In this document: positions 8,477 to 17,386 of the stretch, piece by piece
Layout of the letters: the number at the start of each line of letters is the position of its first letter
Position numbering within the stretch: position 1 is the first letter of the stretch
Assembly: GCF_003205615.1 (NCBI RefSeq)
Contig: NZ_PYBV01000022.1
Location: forward strand, 1 to 64,000
Length of the DNA: 64,000 nucleotides
Source: Micromonospora arborensis
GTDB taxonomy: Bacteria; Actinomycetota; Actinomycetes; Mycobacteriales; Micromonosporaceae
Direction: 5' to 3'
Made by a program: the position numbers and the translations under genes
The notes under the pieces: model-generated
Told to the model about the DNA's origin: nothing
Seen by the model: the letters and a program-made list of their open reading frames with translations, nothing else
Databases searched by the model: none

Positions 8477-8830
8477 TCAGGCCAGGTCGATCGAGCGGGC
8501 CAGCGCGCAGACCGCGAGCAGTCGGGTGAGCAGCCACTCCGGTTGGCTCCAGTCCACCGACCCGTCCGGCGGCGCCCACCCGTGCTCCAGGGCTGCTGCG
8601 CGAACCCCCTCGGCGTAGCCGGCGAGGGCGGCGGCGGTCAACGGCTGGCGGTCACCGTCGAGGCTGTCCCGTACTGCGGCCGCGTGCTGGTCGACGAGGG
8701 CCAACAGCCCCGGTCGCGCGGCGGCGGCGGCGAGCCCGACGGTGCCCACGGAGACGGTGAGGGCGGCCAGGGTGGACCGCGCCGAGTCGACGGCGGTACG
8801 GGAGGCGACCCGGTTGAACGGCACACGCAT
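8477..8830 (-). CDS. DUF6401 family protein
   Basis: 117 residues, alanine-rich. The segment ARPGLLALVDQHAAAVRD, then LTAAALAGYAEGV, and the WAPPDGSVDWSQPEW region match the DUF6401 family, annotated in Micromonosporaceae as a natural-product-biosynthesis protein of unknown function. Here it is not next to any biosynthetic cluster. The ATG at 8830 is chosen because homology begins there; no strong ribosome binding site precedes it, and the open frame extends upstream to 8983 with unconvincing sequence. Confidence 0.72.
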   Translation of the reverse strand: MRVPFNRVASRTAVDSARSTLAALTVSVGTVGLAAAAARPGLLALVDQHAAAVRDSLDGDRQPLTAAALAGYAEGVRAAALEHGWAPPDGSVDWSQPEWLLTRLLAVCALARSIDLA

Positions 8831-8994
8831 GGTGACCGAGGTTAACCGACGGGTCACCGGGTCGACCTCGGCCGCCCGGCGGGTGTCGCCTGCGCCACCT
8901 GGACGACAAGTGCTGGCCGCGGGGGTTGATCCGGCACAGACGGGGCACCAGGAGAACCACGCGCACAGGGCGGCACACGGCACGGAGGCACGCG

Positions 8995-9444
8995 ATGGGA
9001 CAACAGCCGGACGGACCGGACGAGCAGCACCGGCGACCGCCCGGGGTGAGCGACGCGACGGTCGCCGCGCTCGGCAAGCTCAGCGAGGCGCTGGAGTGCG
9101 TGGAGCGGGCCCGGGGGCATCTGTACTCGCTGCACCAGTTGATCGGCCACGCCGACCTCATGCTCGACGACGCGGTGGAGCAGTTCCGCGCCGCCGGGCA
9201 TCCGCAACTCGCCGACCGGATCGACACGGAGCTGCTGGGCCGTAACGTCATCGCCGGCCGGTGGACGTTCCAGATCGTCGAGGACTTCGACGACGGCTAC
9301 CACGCGCTGTTCCGGAAGGTGGACCAGCAGGCCCGCGACGAGTTGGTGGGCGGGCGACGCCACCTCTACGAGGCGGAGATGAAGGAACGCCGCCGCAGTC
9401 GGGGCCGACCGGGTCACGAAGCCCGGCCGGCCAGCGGGGGTTAG
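8995..9444 (+). CDS. Conserved actinobacterial hypothetical protein
   Basis: 149 residues, soluble. After a disordered N-terminus (MGQQPDGPDEQHRRPPG) the chain is helical (SEALECVERARGHLYSLHQLIGHADLMLDD) and ends in a basic tail. It resembles a protein found widely in actinobacteria without assigned function; the segment GRWTFQIVEDFDDGY is its clearest signature. Start ATG 8995 has GGAGG 6 nt upstream. The stop (TAG 9442-9444) overlaps the stop of the convergent gene at 9441 (TAA on the other strand), sharing the bases TTAG. Confidence 0.75.
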   Translation: MGQQPDGPDEQHRRPPGVSDATVAALGKLSEALECVERARGHLYSLHQLIGHADLMLDDAVEQFRAAGHPQLADRIDTELLGRNVIAGRWTFQIVEDFDDGYHALFRKVDQQARDELVGGRRHLYEAEMKERRRSRGRPGHEARPASGG

Positions 9445-9650
9445 TCGCTCGTCGCGTCGGCCGGGCGGCGCCGTGCCGCGTCGTCAGCGATGATCACGGT
9501 GGCCACCATCAGCGCGACGCAGAGGCTGAACAGCCACGACTCGTCGGCGACGAGCTTGGCGGACACGGGCGCCTGCAGTGCGGCGAGCAGGAAGCCGAGC
9601 CAGGCGAGCCGGCGCTGACGCGTCGAGAGGATTCCGGAGCCATGAGACAT
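9441..9650 (-). CDS. Small membrane protein
   Basis: 69 residues with two hydrophobic helices (LAWLGFLLAALQAPV at about 12-26 and LFSLCVALMVATVIIAD at about 37-53) and short charged ends. No family is recognised. The ATG at 9650 is preferred because the frame upstream of it (to 9818) looks non-coding. It is convergent with, and overlaps by 4 bp, the gene ending at 9444. Confidence 0.6.
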   Translation of the reverse strand: MSHGSGILSTRQRRLAWLGFLLAALQAPVSAKLVADESWLFSLCVALMVATVIIADDAARRRPADATSD

Positions 9651-9810
9651 CCCGAAATTCTTACGCGAATCAGCCGGTTTGCCGTCCTCCGATCGGCCGA
9701 TTCTGGATGAGCTGTCCGCTTTCTCGACCGTCCGGACACGATTTCTTTCCGCCGCGCGCGATCGGACTGCTCCGGCGCTAGAGTGCGCGCCTGCGGCAGG
9801 ATGATGTCTC

Positions 9811-11121
9811 GTGTCCACCGCGCCCCCGCGCCCCCGCGCCTCGCTGCTCCTGCTGGCCTACCTCGCCTTCGTGAGCCTCGGCCTGCCCGACGGCCTGCTC
9901 GGCGTCGCCTGGCCCTCGATCCGGGGCGACTTCGGCGTACCGACGGAGGCGGTCGGCTGGGTGCTCACCGCGGCCACCGTCGGCTACCTCACCTCCAGTG
10001 TGCTGGCCGGGTTCACGCTGGCCCGGGTCGGCGTCGGCGCGTTGCTCGCCGGCAGCACCCTGCTGGCGAGCCTGGCGCTGACCGGCTACTCCCTGAGCCC
10101 GGTGCTGGCCGTGCTGGTCGGTTGCGCGTTGCTGCTCGGGCTCGGCTCCGGCGCGGTCGACTCCGGGCTCAACGCGTACGCCGCCGGGGCGTTCGGGGCG
10201 CGCCACATGAACTGGTTGCACGCCTTCTTCGGCCTGGGCGTGGCGATCGGGCCACTGATCATGACCGGGGTGCTGAGCGCCGGGCTGGCCTGGCGCTGGG
10301 GCTACGGCATCGTGGCCGCCGCGCAACTCGTCCTGGCCATCGCGTTCGCGCTCACCGTGCGCGCCTGGCACCGCGGCGCCACCACCGAGCCGGGCCAGAC
10401 CGAGACGGCACCCGCCGACGCGGGCGCCGAGACGTCACCGGCCGTCCGGGTTCCGATCCGGGCGACACTGCGGCTGGCCGCGGTCTGGTCGGGGACGCTC
10501 GCCTTCGTGCTGTACGTCGCCATCGAGGTGTCCGCCGGCCTGTGGGCGTTCCTGCTGCTGACCGAGGGGCGTGACCTGAGCGCGACGGTTGCCGGCGGCT
10601 GCGTCTCCGCGTACTGGGCCAGCCTCTTCGTCGGCCGGGTGGTGCAGGGTGTGGTGGCGGAGCGTCTGGGGGCCGCGACAGTGCTGCGCGTCAGCCTGGC
10701 CGGAATGGCCGTCGGTGCGGCGCTGATCGCCGTGCCCGGGCCGGCCGCCCTGGCGGTGCTCGGCCTGGTCGTGGTGGGCTTCGCCGCCGCGCCGGTGTTC
10801 CCGCTGCTCACCCTCACCACCGCCGAACGAGTCGGCGCGGCGCACGCGGACCGGGCCATCGGGTTGCAGATCGGCGCCGCCGGCGTCGGCGCGGCGCTCG
10901 TCCCCGGCGGGCTCGGCGTGCTGATCGGCCACACCTCGGTGGAGGTGCTGGGCTCGGCCCTGGTGGTGCTCGCGCTGGCGTTGATCGCGCTGTACGAGTG
11001 GGGTGCGCGCCGATCGACCGGCCGGCCCGCCGCGGAGCCGGTCGCGCCACCGGTGCCGGCTCAGCCCGGCGGGGAGGATCAGACGTCCGGCCCGGTCCGG
11101 CCGGTGGTGGACGGGCGGTAG
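9811..11121 (+). CDS. MFS transporter
   Basis: 436 residues with about 12 transmembrane helices, beginning LLLLAYLAFVSLGLPDGLLGVAWPSI. The central loop (about residues 188-212) is acidic and the C-terminus is Pro/Glu-rich. The early GLPDGLLGVAWPSIR resembles the sugar/FucP-like branch of MFS, but the substrate is unknown. It starts at GTG 9811. TAGAGT at 9779-9784 is a possible -10 box. Its 3' end overlaps the convergent gene by 43 bp. Confidence 0.85.
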   Translation: MSTAPPRPRASLLLLAYLAFVSLGLPDGLLGVAWPSIRGDFGVPTEAVGWVLTAATVGYLTSSVLAGFTLARVGVGALLAGSTLLASLALTGYSLSPVLAVLVGCALLLGLGSGAVDSGLNAYAAGAFGARHMNWLHAFFGLGVAIGPLIMTGVLSAGLAWRWGYGIVAAAQLVLAIAFALTVRAWHRGATTEPGQTETAPADAGAETSPAVRVPIRATLRLAAVWSGTLAFVLYVAIEVSAGLWAFLLLTEGRDLSATVAGGCVSAYWASLFVGRVVQGVVAERLGAATVLRVSLAGMAVGAALIAVPGPAALAVLGLVVVGFAAAPVFPLLTLTTAERVGAAHADRAIGLQIGAAGVGAALVPGGLGVLIGHTSVEVLGSALVVLALALIALYEWGARRSTGRPAAEPVAPPVPAQPGGEDQTSGPVRPVVDGR

Positions 11122-11321
11122 GCCCGCTCCGGGTCGGTGGCCTCCCGGCCGTTCGCCCCGGTGCCCGCCGCTGCCGGCCCGTGCCCGAACGCGGCCTCCT
11201 CGCCGGCGTCGTTGCCCGTCACGTCGTCGGCCTCCCCGTCGAGGCTGGAGCCCGACACGGCGCGCTCCAGCTCTTCCAACGGAAGCCGTTCCTCGTCCCG
11301 CCACACCCTGTCGTCGGTCAT
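11079..11321 (-). CDS. Hypothetical acidic protein
   Basis: 80 residues, strongly acidic and probably disordered (MTDDRVWRDEERLPLEELERAV at the start, then Gly/Ala/Asp-rich). No family is recognised. Base composition by codon position fits a coding frame, but the overlap with the convergent MFS gene and the lack of a clear ribosome binding site lower the certainty. Confidence 0.45.
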   Translation of the reverse strand: MTDDRVWRDEERLPLEELERAVSGSSLDGEADDVTGNDAGEEAAFGHGPAAAGTGANGREATDPERAYRPSTTGRTGPDV

Positions 11322-11434
11322 ACCATCAGCCGTACCCGGGCGTGATGATCGCAAACGGTGCCGCGCGACCAGGCTCAGCCACGGCGATGGCCGCCGGAAC
11401 TCCGGCGGCCATCAAGCGCTGTTCGTGCACGGGA

Positions 11435-11896
11435 TCACGGTTGCGGACGGTCCACCGATCCGCGCCAGGCGCCGGTCTCGTGACCGCGCCGCTCGATGTA
11501 GGTCTTGAACCGCTCCAGGTCGCCCTTGGCCCGCCGGTCGACGATGCCGAGCTTGTCGCCGGCCTGCTCGACGACCCCGTGCGGCTCGAACTCGAGCTGC
11601 AGGGTGACCCGGGTCTTGTCCGCGTCGAGCCGGTGGAACGTCACCACACCGGCCTGCTGGGTGCCGTCGGTCGAGCGCCAGGCGACCCGCTCGTCGGGAA
11701 GCTGCTCGGTGATCTCGGCGTCGAACTCCCGCTTCACCCCGGCGATGTCCACCGTCCAGTGGGTCATCGTGTCGGAGAGCTGCCGGACCTCCTGCACGCC
11801 CTCCATGAACTCGGGGAACTGCTCGAACTGCGTCCACTGGTCGTACGCGGTGCGGACGGGCACGGAAACTTCCACATGTTCGGTAACGCCACTCAT
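11435..11896 (-). CDS. SRPBCC family protein
   Basis: 153 residues forming a START/Bet v 1-like helix-grip fold. It begins with VEVSVPVRTAYDQWTQFEQ and has the typical EFDAEITEQLPDERVAWRST strand pair. This subgroup (cyclase/dehydrase-like) is common in actinobacteria; the ligand is unknown. The start is secured by GAAGGAGG 7 nt upstream. The DUF2795 gene and the BrkB-family gene lie upstream on the same strand. Confidence 0.85.
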   Translation of the reverse strand: MSGVTEHVEVSVPVRTAYDQWTQFEQFPEFMEGVQEVRQLSDTMTHWTVDIAGVKREFDAEITEQLPDERVAWRSTDGTQQAGVVTFHRLDADKTRVTLQLEFEPHGVVEQAGDKLGIVDRRAKGDLERFKTYIERRGHETGAWRGSVDRPQP

Positions 11897-11947
11897 GGGA
11901 GAACCTCCTTCAGCCGCTGATGGTCGTCGAATCGGGGGCGATTCCTC

Positions 11948-12319
11948 TCACCAGCGAGTCGTCTCGTTCTTGTTGCCGAGCGCGGCCCACACCTCGGAAA
12001 CCGTCTGGTAGAGGGTGCCCTCGGGCAGTCGTTCCAGGGCCGCCACGATGTCGTCCGGCGCCTCGTTCTCGCGGGCGCTGGCGATGAGCACCAGGCGGTC
12101 GCCCGGCAGCGCGCTCATCGAGATGAACCGGCCGAGCCGGCTGCGCTGCTCGACGTCCGTGGAACTCATCCCCTGTGGGGTGCCGGTGCGCAGGTCGCCG
12201 GCCGGGGCGGTGGTCGTCTCCGGCTGGTCCTCGCCAGCCGGTTCCGGCACCCGCGACTCGTCGACCCGAGAGCCGCCGGTCCCCGGCCCCTGCACGAGGC
12301 CGCTGACCTCCTGACTCAT
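11948..12319 (-). CDS. DUF2795 domain protein
   Basis: 123 residues. The C-terminal half (RLGRFISMSALPGDRLVLIA, then APDDIVAALERLPEGTYQ-like residues near 95-112) matches DUF2795, a small actinobacterial domain of unknown function. The N-terminal half is disordered (Pro/Gly/Glu/Thr). ATG 12319 is one of two candidates; the other, 12364, has a GAAGG element only 1 nt away. It is 52 bp upstream of the SRPBCC gene and may be cotranscribed with it. Confidence 0.72.
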   Translation of the reverse strand: MSQEVSGLVQGPGTGGSRVDESRVPEPAGEDQPETTTAPAGDLRTGTPQGMSSTDVEQRSRLGRFISMSALPGDRLVLIASARENEAPDDIVAALERLPEGTLYQTVSEVWAALGNKNETTRW

Positions 12320-12464
12320 CTGTTCGTCGATCCTCGGTCCGTGCTTGCTGTTGCCACGCTCCATGCCTTCTGCGCTACCCGGCCCGCTGCCCGGTAAACC
12401 GGCACCGGGCCACGAACCGGCCCTCAACCCGGCCCCGGACCGGACATCCGACCCCGAACCGGGG

Positions 12465-13451
12465 TCAGTCGTCGGCGGGCTTGCGTGGCGGCAGCACCGG
12501 CTCCTCCGGGTCGGGGTCACCGGCCTGCAACTGCCGCCCACGCTGCACCTGGGCGTTGATCTGCACCCCCAGCATCAGCGCCGAGTTGGACAGGTAGAGC
12601 CAGACGAGGAACGCGATGGCGGCACCGAGGCTGCCGTACGTCGTTCGGTACGAGGCGAAGGTGGCCACGTAGAAGCCGAAGGCGAAGGAGACCGCCGCCC
12701 AGGAGAGCAGGGCCACCGCGCCGCCGGGGGTGAGCCAGCGGAAACGGGGCTGGCGCACGTTCGGGGCGATCCAGAACAACAGGGACAGCAACACCATCAT
12801 GACCAGGGCGAGCACCGGCCACTTCGCCACGCTCCACACCGTGCGGGCCAGGCCCCCCGCGTTGATCAGATCGCCGACCGCGTCGGTGACCGGGCCACTG
12901 ACGATCAGACCGAGGGCGACCACCGCGAGCAGCACCAACGTGACCGCCGCCAGGCCGATCTGCAACGGCCGAAGCTTCCAGACCGGCCGGCCCTCGGTCA
13001 CCCCGTAGACGGCGTTCGAGGCCCGGGTGAACGCGCCGATGAAACCCGACGCGGACCACAGCGCGCCGAGCAGACCGAAGCTCAACAGCACCTTGGCGTT
13101 GTGCTCCTGGACCACCACGGACCGGAGCACGCCGACCACGCCGCCGTCGTCGCCGGTCACCACCGACCCGGCACCCACCTGGTTGGCCAGGTCGACCACC
13201 GTGTCCAGGGTCCGCTCGCCGTCGGAGACCAGACCGACCAGGGCGACCACCACGATGGCGGACGGAAAGAGCGCCAGGACCCCGTAGTAGGTCAGCGCGG
13301 CGGCCCAGTCGGAGCAGTTGTCGTTGACGAAGTCCCGCACGCTGCGGACCAGCACCCCGCGCCAGGTCCGCCAGCTCAGCTGCCGCATCCGTCGGGGAAC
13401 ACGCGTGTCGGGTGCGCCCTCGCGCGTCGTACCGGGCTCCGTGGTCGTCAT
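12465..13451 (-). CDS. YihY/BrkB family membrane protein
   Basis: 328 residues with six hydrophobic segments. The signature DNCSDWAAALTYYGVLALFPS lies in the first 60 residues, LLGALWSASGFIGAFTRASN in the middle, and FLVWLYLSNSALMLGVQINA near the C-terminus, all typical of the YihY/BrkB (former RNase BN) family. The function is unsettled; a transport or envelope role is likely. ATG 13451 has AGGGAG 5 nt upstream, better than the ATG at 13475. Confidence 0.87.
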   Translation of the reverse strand: MTTTEPGTTREGAPDTRVPRRMRQLSWRTWRGVLVRSVRDFVNDNCSDWAAALTYYGVLALFPSAIVVVALVGLVSDGERTLDTVVDLANQVGAGSVVTGDDGGVVGVLRSVVVQEHNAKVLLSFGLLGALWSASGFIGAFTRASNAVYGVTEGRPVWKLRPLQIGLAAVTLVLLAVVALGLIVSGPVTDAVGDLINAGGLARTVWSVAKWPVLALVMMVLLSLLFWIAPNVRQPRFRWLTPGGAVALLSWAAVSFAFGFYVATFASYRTTYGSLGAAIAFLVWLYLSNSALMLGVQINAQVQRGRQLQAGDPDPEEPVLPPRKPADD

Positions 13452-13628
13452 GCCCGCTCCCTGCGCCCCGGCCACCGGATGACCGGGCGTCCGGTCGGGC
13501 CTGGCCCGCCGGTACCCGGATCACGAAATCGACAAACCCGCCCGGCGCCGCGCCGGTGCCGCGTATGGTTTGCCGCCCGGTCACCGGGGAACGGTCAGGG
13601 TGACCCCGTCGACACGGAGGAGGACGAG

Positions 13629-14030
13629 ATGCCCGGGCGCGAGGACCTGCCCAGCACGCTGCGACGCTCCCCGGAGAAGGCGCAGCGCACCTGGGAGAAG
13701 ACGCACGACTCGGCGGTCGAGACCTACGGTGAGGGGGAGCGGTCCCACCGCACCGCCTTCGCCGCGGTGAAGCACCAGTTCGAGAAGGTGGGCGACCACT
13801 GGGAGCCGAAGGGCCACAAGGGCCCCAGCGACCAGCAGGCCGCCGGTGGCGGGCCGGAACGGCGTGCCCCCACCGCCGGTGGAGTGGACGCCAACGCCAC
13901 AAAGGACCACCTCATGTCGGTGGCCCGCAAACTCGACGTACCCGGCCGGTCCAGCATGACCAAGCCGGACCTGGTCAAGGCGATCGAGAAGGCCAACGAC
14001 CGGGCCACCCGCAAGGCTCGCGGGGACTGA
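13629..14030 (+). CDS. ChaB family protein with C-terminal Rho_N-like domain
   Basis: 133 residues. The first 60 (MPGREDLPSTLRRSPEKAQR, the HDSAVETYGEGERSHRTAFA region, then KVGDHWEPK) match ChaB, a small protein named for the E. coli cation-transport regulator operon. The last 45 (LMSVARKLDVPGRSSMTKPD, then LVKAIEKAN) look like a Rho termination factor N-terminal/SAP-type module, often fused to ChaB in actinobacteria. The start is supported by GGAGGAGG upstream. It is divergent from the BrkB-family gene. Confidence 0.85.
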   Translation: MPGREDLPSTLRRSPEKAQRTWEKTHDSAVETYGEGERSHRTAFAAVKHQFEKVGDHWEPKGHKGPSDQQAAGGGPERRAPTAGGVDANATKDHLMSVARKLDVPGRSSMTKPDLVKAIEKANDRATRKARGD

Positions 14031-14061
14031 CCACCACCGCACCAAAGCACACCGACGCGGT

Positions 14062-14094
14062 ACGGGCGGACGCGCCACCCCTGCGTCCGCCCGT
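14062..14094. terminator. Bidirectional hairpin terminator
   Basis: ACGGGCGGACGC (14062-14073) pairs perfectly with GCGTCCGCCCGT (14083-14094) across a 9-nt loop. It sits between the convergent ends of the ChaB gene (14030) and the aldehyde dehydrogenase gene (14100) and could end both. Confidence 0.75.
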
Positions 14095-14099
14095 GCCGT

Positions 14100-15533
14100 T
14101 CACCAGTGCCCGCCGCCCGGCGCCTTGATGTGCACCGCCTTCGTGGCCGTGAACTCGTCCAGCAGTTCCGGGCCGTACCCGAAGCCCTGCCCACTGGCCC
14201 CGCGCGGGTGCGCGGCACCGCCCGGCGCACCCCCGAACACCGCGTTGACCTTGACGGTGCCGACCGGCAGCTCCCGCCAGGCCCGCTGGGCGTGACTCAT
14301 CGACGCGGTCAACACGGTGGCGGCCAGCCCGTACGGGGAGTCCGCGGCGCAGCGCAGGGCCTCGTCGAACGAGTCGACCACCACCACCGGGGCGACCGGC
14401 CCGAACGTCTCCTCCCGCACCAGCGGCATGTCGTGCCGGCAGTCGGTGACCACGGTGGCCGGGTAGAACGCTCCCGGGCCGTCCGGGACCGCACCGCCGA
14501 GTCGGACCTGGGCACCGGCCGCCACCGCCGCCGCCACCTGACCGTGCACGTGGTCCCGGTGCCGCCGGTCGACAAGCGGGCCCAGCTCGGTGCCGGGGTC
14601 CCGGCCCGGCCCGACCCGCAGCGCCTCGGCGCACCGCACCAGTGCGGCGACGAAGTCCTCGGCCACCTCCCGGTGCACGTAGATCCGCTCCACCGCCACG
14701 CAGATCTGCCCCGCGTTGGCGAACGCGCCGAGCGCGGCCTGACCAGCCGCCCACTCCGCGTCGACGCCCGCGTCGACGATCAACGGGTCGCTGCCACCGT
14801 TCTCCAGGAGCACCTTCGCGCCGGTGCGGGCCGCGGCGGCGGCAATCGCCCGCCCGGTCGCGGTGGACCCGACGTGCGCCACGACGTCGACCTCCTGGGC
14901 CGCCACCGCCGCACCGACCTCCGGACCGCCGGTGAGCAGCGACAACACGCCGGCCGGCAACGCCTGATCCAGCGCCCGCGCCAGCAGCCAGCCCGTCGCC
15001 GGCGTCCGTTCACTCGGCTTGTAGAGCACCACGTTGCCGGTGACCAGGGCAGCCCCGAGCAGCCCGCAGGAGACCGCCACCGGGTCGTTCCACGGCGTGA
15101 TCGCGGCCACCACACCGCGCGGCTGCGGGGTCATGAAGTCCAGTGCGTCCGCTTCGCCGTTCAGCGTCCGCCCGCCGCGAAGCGGGGCCAGCTCCGCGTA
15201 CTGTCGCAGGGTGCCGATGCCCGCCTCGACGCCGCCGCGGGCGTCCGCCATGGGCTTGCCCATCTCCGCGGTGACCGCCGCCGACAGCTCCTCGACGACC
15301 GCCTCCACCGCGTCCGCGGCCCGGTGCAGCGCTGCGGCCCGCTCGGCGGGCGCGGTCGCCGCCCACTGGGCCGCCGCATTGCGTGCCGCCTGGGTCGCCT
15401 TGCCGACCTCGTCGGCCGTGGCCACCGGCACCGTGCTGACCGGCGAGCCGTCCGCCGGATCATGCACGACCAGTTCGCCGCCGTCGCCGCCCGCGCCCCA
15501 CACCCCACCCACCAACTGCGCAACCGTGTACAT
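14100..15533 (-). CDS. Aldehyde dehydrogenase family protein
   Basis: 477 residues, the usual size for NAD(P)-dependent aldehyde dehydrogenases. The NAD-site segment is GVVAAITPWNDPVA, the general base lies in LLENGGSDPLIVD and the catalytic cysteine in ANAGQICVAVERIYV, so the active site is intact. The C-terminal EFTATKAVHI is also typical. The specific aldehyde is unknown. ATG 15533 starts at the family N-terminus (MYTVAQLVGG); the frame runs on to 15659 without support. It is divergent from the flavoprotein at 15606. Confidence 0.88.
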   Translation of the reverse strand: MYTVAQLVGGVWGAGGDGGELVVHDPADGSPVSTVPVATADEVGKATQAARNAAAQWAATAPAERAAALHRAADAVEAVVEELSAAVTAEMGKPMADARGGVEAGIGTLRQYAELAPLRGGRTLNGEADALDFMTPQPRGVVAAITPWNDPVAVSCGLLGAALVTGNVVLYKPSERTPATGWLLARALDQALPAGVLSLLTGGPEVGAAVAAQEVDVVAHVGSTATGRAIAAAAARTGAKVLLENGGSDPLIVDAGVDAEWAAGQAALGAFANAGQICVAVERIYVHREVAEDFVAALVRCAEALRVGPGRDPGTELGPLVDRRHRDHVHGQVAAAVAAGAQVRLGGAVPDGPGAFYPATVVTDCRHDMPLVREETFGPVAPVVVVDSFDEALRCAADSPYGLAATVLTASMSHAQRAWRELPVGTVKVNAVFGGAPGGAAHPRGASGQGFGYGPELLDEFTATKAVHIKAPGGGHW

Positions 15534-15605
15534 GCGGCGCTGGATGCCCCGGCCCCGGCGAGGCAAACGCGTTTCGCCCGGTTGCGCGCCGGGTAGGCGG
15601 ATCCG

Positions 15606-17213
15606 ATGACAACCACCTCCGCGCAGAGCGTGGACGCCGTCATCGTCGGGGCCGGTCACAACGGCCTGGTGGCGGCCAACCTGCTGGCGGACGCCGGCTG
15701 GGAGGTGGTGGTGCTGGAGGCGACCGCGGTGCCCGGCGGCGCGGTCCGCTCCGCCGAGGTGACCGCGCCCGGCTACCTGAGCGACCTCTACAGCTCGTTC
15801 TACCCCCTCGGGTACGCCTCACCGGTGCTGGGCGGCCTCGACCTGGGGCGGCACGGGTTGTCCTGGCGACATGCGCCGGACGTGCTGGCGCACCTGCTGC
15901 CCGACGGCCGGTCCGCGGTGATCAACCGGGATCCGGACGTCACGGCCGCCTCGCTGGAGCAGTTCGCCCCCGGTGACGGCAAACGTTGGCTCAACGCGTA
16001 CACCGACTGGCTCGAGGTGGCCGAGCCGATGCTGGAGGCCATCACCTCGCCGTTCCCACCGGTACGCGGCGGGCTGGGTCTGCTGCGTCGGCTCCGCGTG
16101 GCCGGCGCGCTGCGCCTGGCCCGGCGCCTTGTGGTGCCGGTCCGCAAACTCGGCGACGAACTCTTCGACGGCGCCGGCGGGCCGGCTCTGCTGGCCGGCT
16201 GCGCCCTGCACACCGACCTGTCCCCCGAGGAGGCCGGCTCCGGCGTGTACGGCTGGCTGCTGGCCATGCTCGGCCAGCAGATCGGCTGGCCGGTGCCCGT
16301 CGGCGGCGCCCAGCAGATCACCAACGCGCTGGTGGCCAGGCTGCAGGGGCGCGGGGGGACGATCCTCTACGGCGCCCGCGTCGACCGGGTGCTCACCGCC
16401 CGGGGCCGGGCGATGGGGGTACGCACCGAGGGCGGCGCACTGTGGCGGGCCCGTCGGGCCGTGCTCGCCGACGTGCCGGCGCCCGCGCTCTACCTCGACC
16501 TGGTCGGCGCGGCGGCGCTCCCGTCGCGGCTCGTTGAGGACCTGGCGCACTTCCGCTGGGACGGCTCGACGCTGAAGGTCGACTGGGCGCTCTCCGCGCC
16601 GGTGCCGTGGACGAACCGGGAGCTCGCCGGCGCGGGCACCGTGCACCTCGGCGCGGACCTGAACGGACTGACCCACTACGCGGGCGAACTGGCCCGGGGC
16701 GAGCTGCCCCGCAACCCGTTCCTGCTGGTCGGGCAGATGACCGTGGCCGATCCGAGCCACTCCCCGCCGGGCACCGAGTCGCTCTGGTCGTACACCCACC
16801 TGCCGTTTCGCCGCACCTGGCGGGCCGAGGACGTCGCCGCGCACCTGCAGCGGATGGAGGACGTGCTGGAGGCGGCGGCACCGGGTTTCCGGCAACTGAT
16901 CGTCGGCCGACACGTGGCCGGGCCGGCCGACCTGGAGAAGGGCAACCCGAGCCTGGTCGGTGGGGCTCTCGGCGGCGGAACCGCCGCCGCGTACCAGCAG
17001 CTCTTCCTGCGCCCGATCCCTGGCCTGGGCCGGGCGGACACCCCGGTGGACCGCCTCTTCCTGGCCAGCGCCTCGGCGCACCCCGGCGGTGGGGTGCACG
17101 GCGCACCCGGCGCGAACGCCGCCCGCGCGGCGCTGGCCCGCGACCGCGCACTGACCGGCCGCGCCTACGCCGCAGCCATAGCAACAGCCCACCGCACCAT
17201 CTACCCCACCTAA
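15606..17213 (+). CDS. Phytoene-dehydrogenase-like FAD oxidoreductase
   Basis: 535 residues. The N-terminus has the dinucleotide-binding signature DAVIVGAGHNGLVAANLLAD (residues 10-29) followed by VLEATAVPGGAVRS, and the C-terminus the closing motif FLASASAHPGGGVHGAPGANAA. This is the CrtI/PYROXD2-like group; carotenoid genes are absent nearby, so a carotenoid substrate is not implied. The gene ends just before a C-rich tract and a long palindrome. Confidence 0.83.
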   Translation: MTTTSAQSVDAVIVGAGHNGLVAANLLADAGWEVVVLEATAVPGGAVRSAEVTAPGYLSDLYSSFYPLGYASPVLGGLDLGRHGLSWRHAPDVLAHLLPDGRSAVINRDPDVTAASLEQFAPGDGKRWLNAYTDWLEVAEPMLEAITSPFPPVRGGLGLLRRLRVAGALRLARRLVVPVRKLGDELFDGAGGPALLAGCALHTDLSPEEAGSGVYGWLLAMLGQQIGWPVPVGGAQQITNALVARLQGRGGTILYGARVDRVLTARGRAMGVRTEGGALWRARRAVLADVPAPALYLDLVGAAALPSRLVEDLAHFRWDGSTLKVDWALSAPVPWTNRELAGAGTVHLGADLNGLTHYAGELARGELPRNPFLLVGQMTVADPSHSPPGTESLWSYTHLPFRRTWRAEDVAAHLQRMEDVLEAAAPGFRQLIVGRHVAGPADLEKGNPSLVGGALGGGTAAAYQQLFLRPIPGLGRADTPVDRLFLASASAHPGGGVHGAPGANAARAALARDRALTGRAYAAAIATAHRTIYPT

Positions 17214-17276
17214 CCACCCCCCCACCCCACCCCACCCCCACCGGCCCGGCCGCCCCCGCTCCGCCCCGCCCCGCCC

Positions 17277-17337
17277 GTTGATCATGAGGTTATTGCGACG
17301 ACACGCCGACGCGAGTGGCAATAACCTCATGATCAAC
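17277..17337. repeat. Palindromic intergenic element, 20-bp arms
   Basis: GTTGATCATGAGGTTATTGC at 17277-17296 recurs as its exact reverse complement at 17318-17337 around a 21-nt loop. The AT-rich arms contrast with the C/G-homopolymeric flank (17214-17276 is almost purely C with a few A and G). It lies between two convergent genes and could terminate both, but it is longer and more AT-rich than a normal terminator, which fits a dispersed palindromic repeat. Confidence 0.8.
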
Positions 17338-17386
17338 CGGAGAGGGTGGGCCGGGTCGGGCGGGAGTGGGGGCGGGGGGTGGGGTT

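Noticed and set aside
8926..8994. Earlier start for the hypothetical gene at 8995
   Set aside because: The extra residues are Arg/Thr-rich and ATG 8995 has a GGAGG at the right distance.
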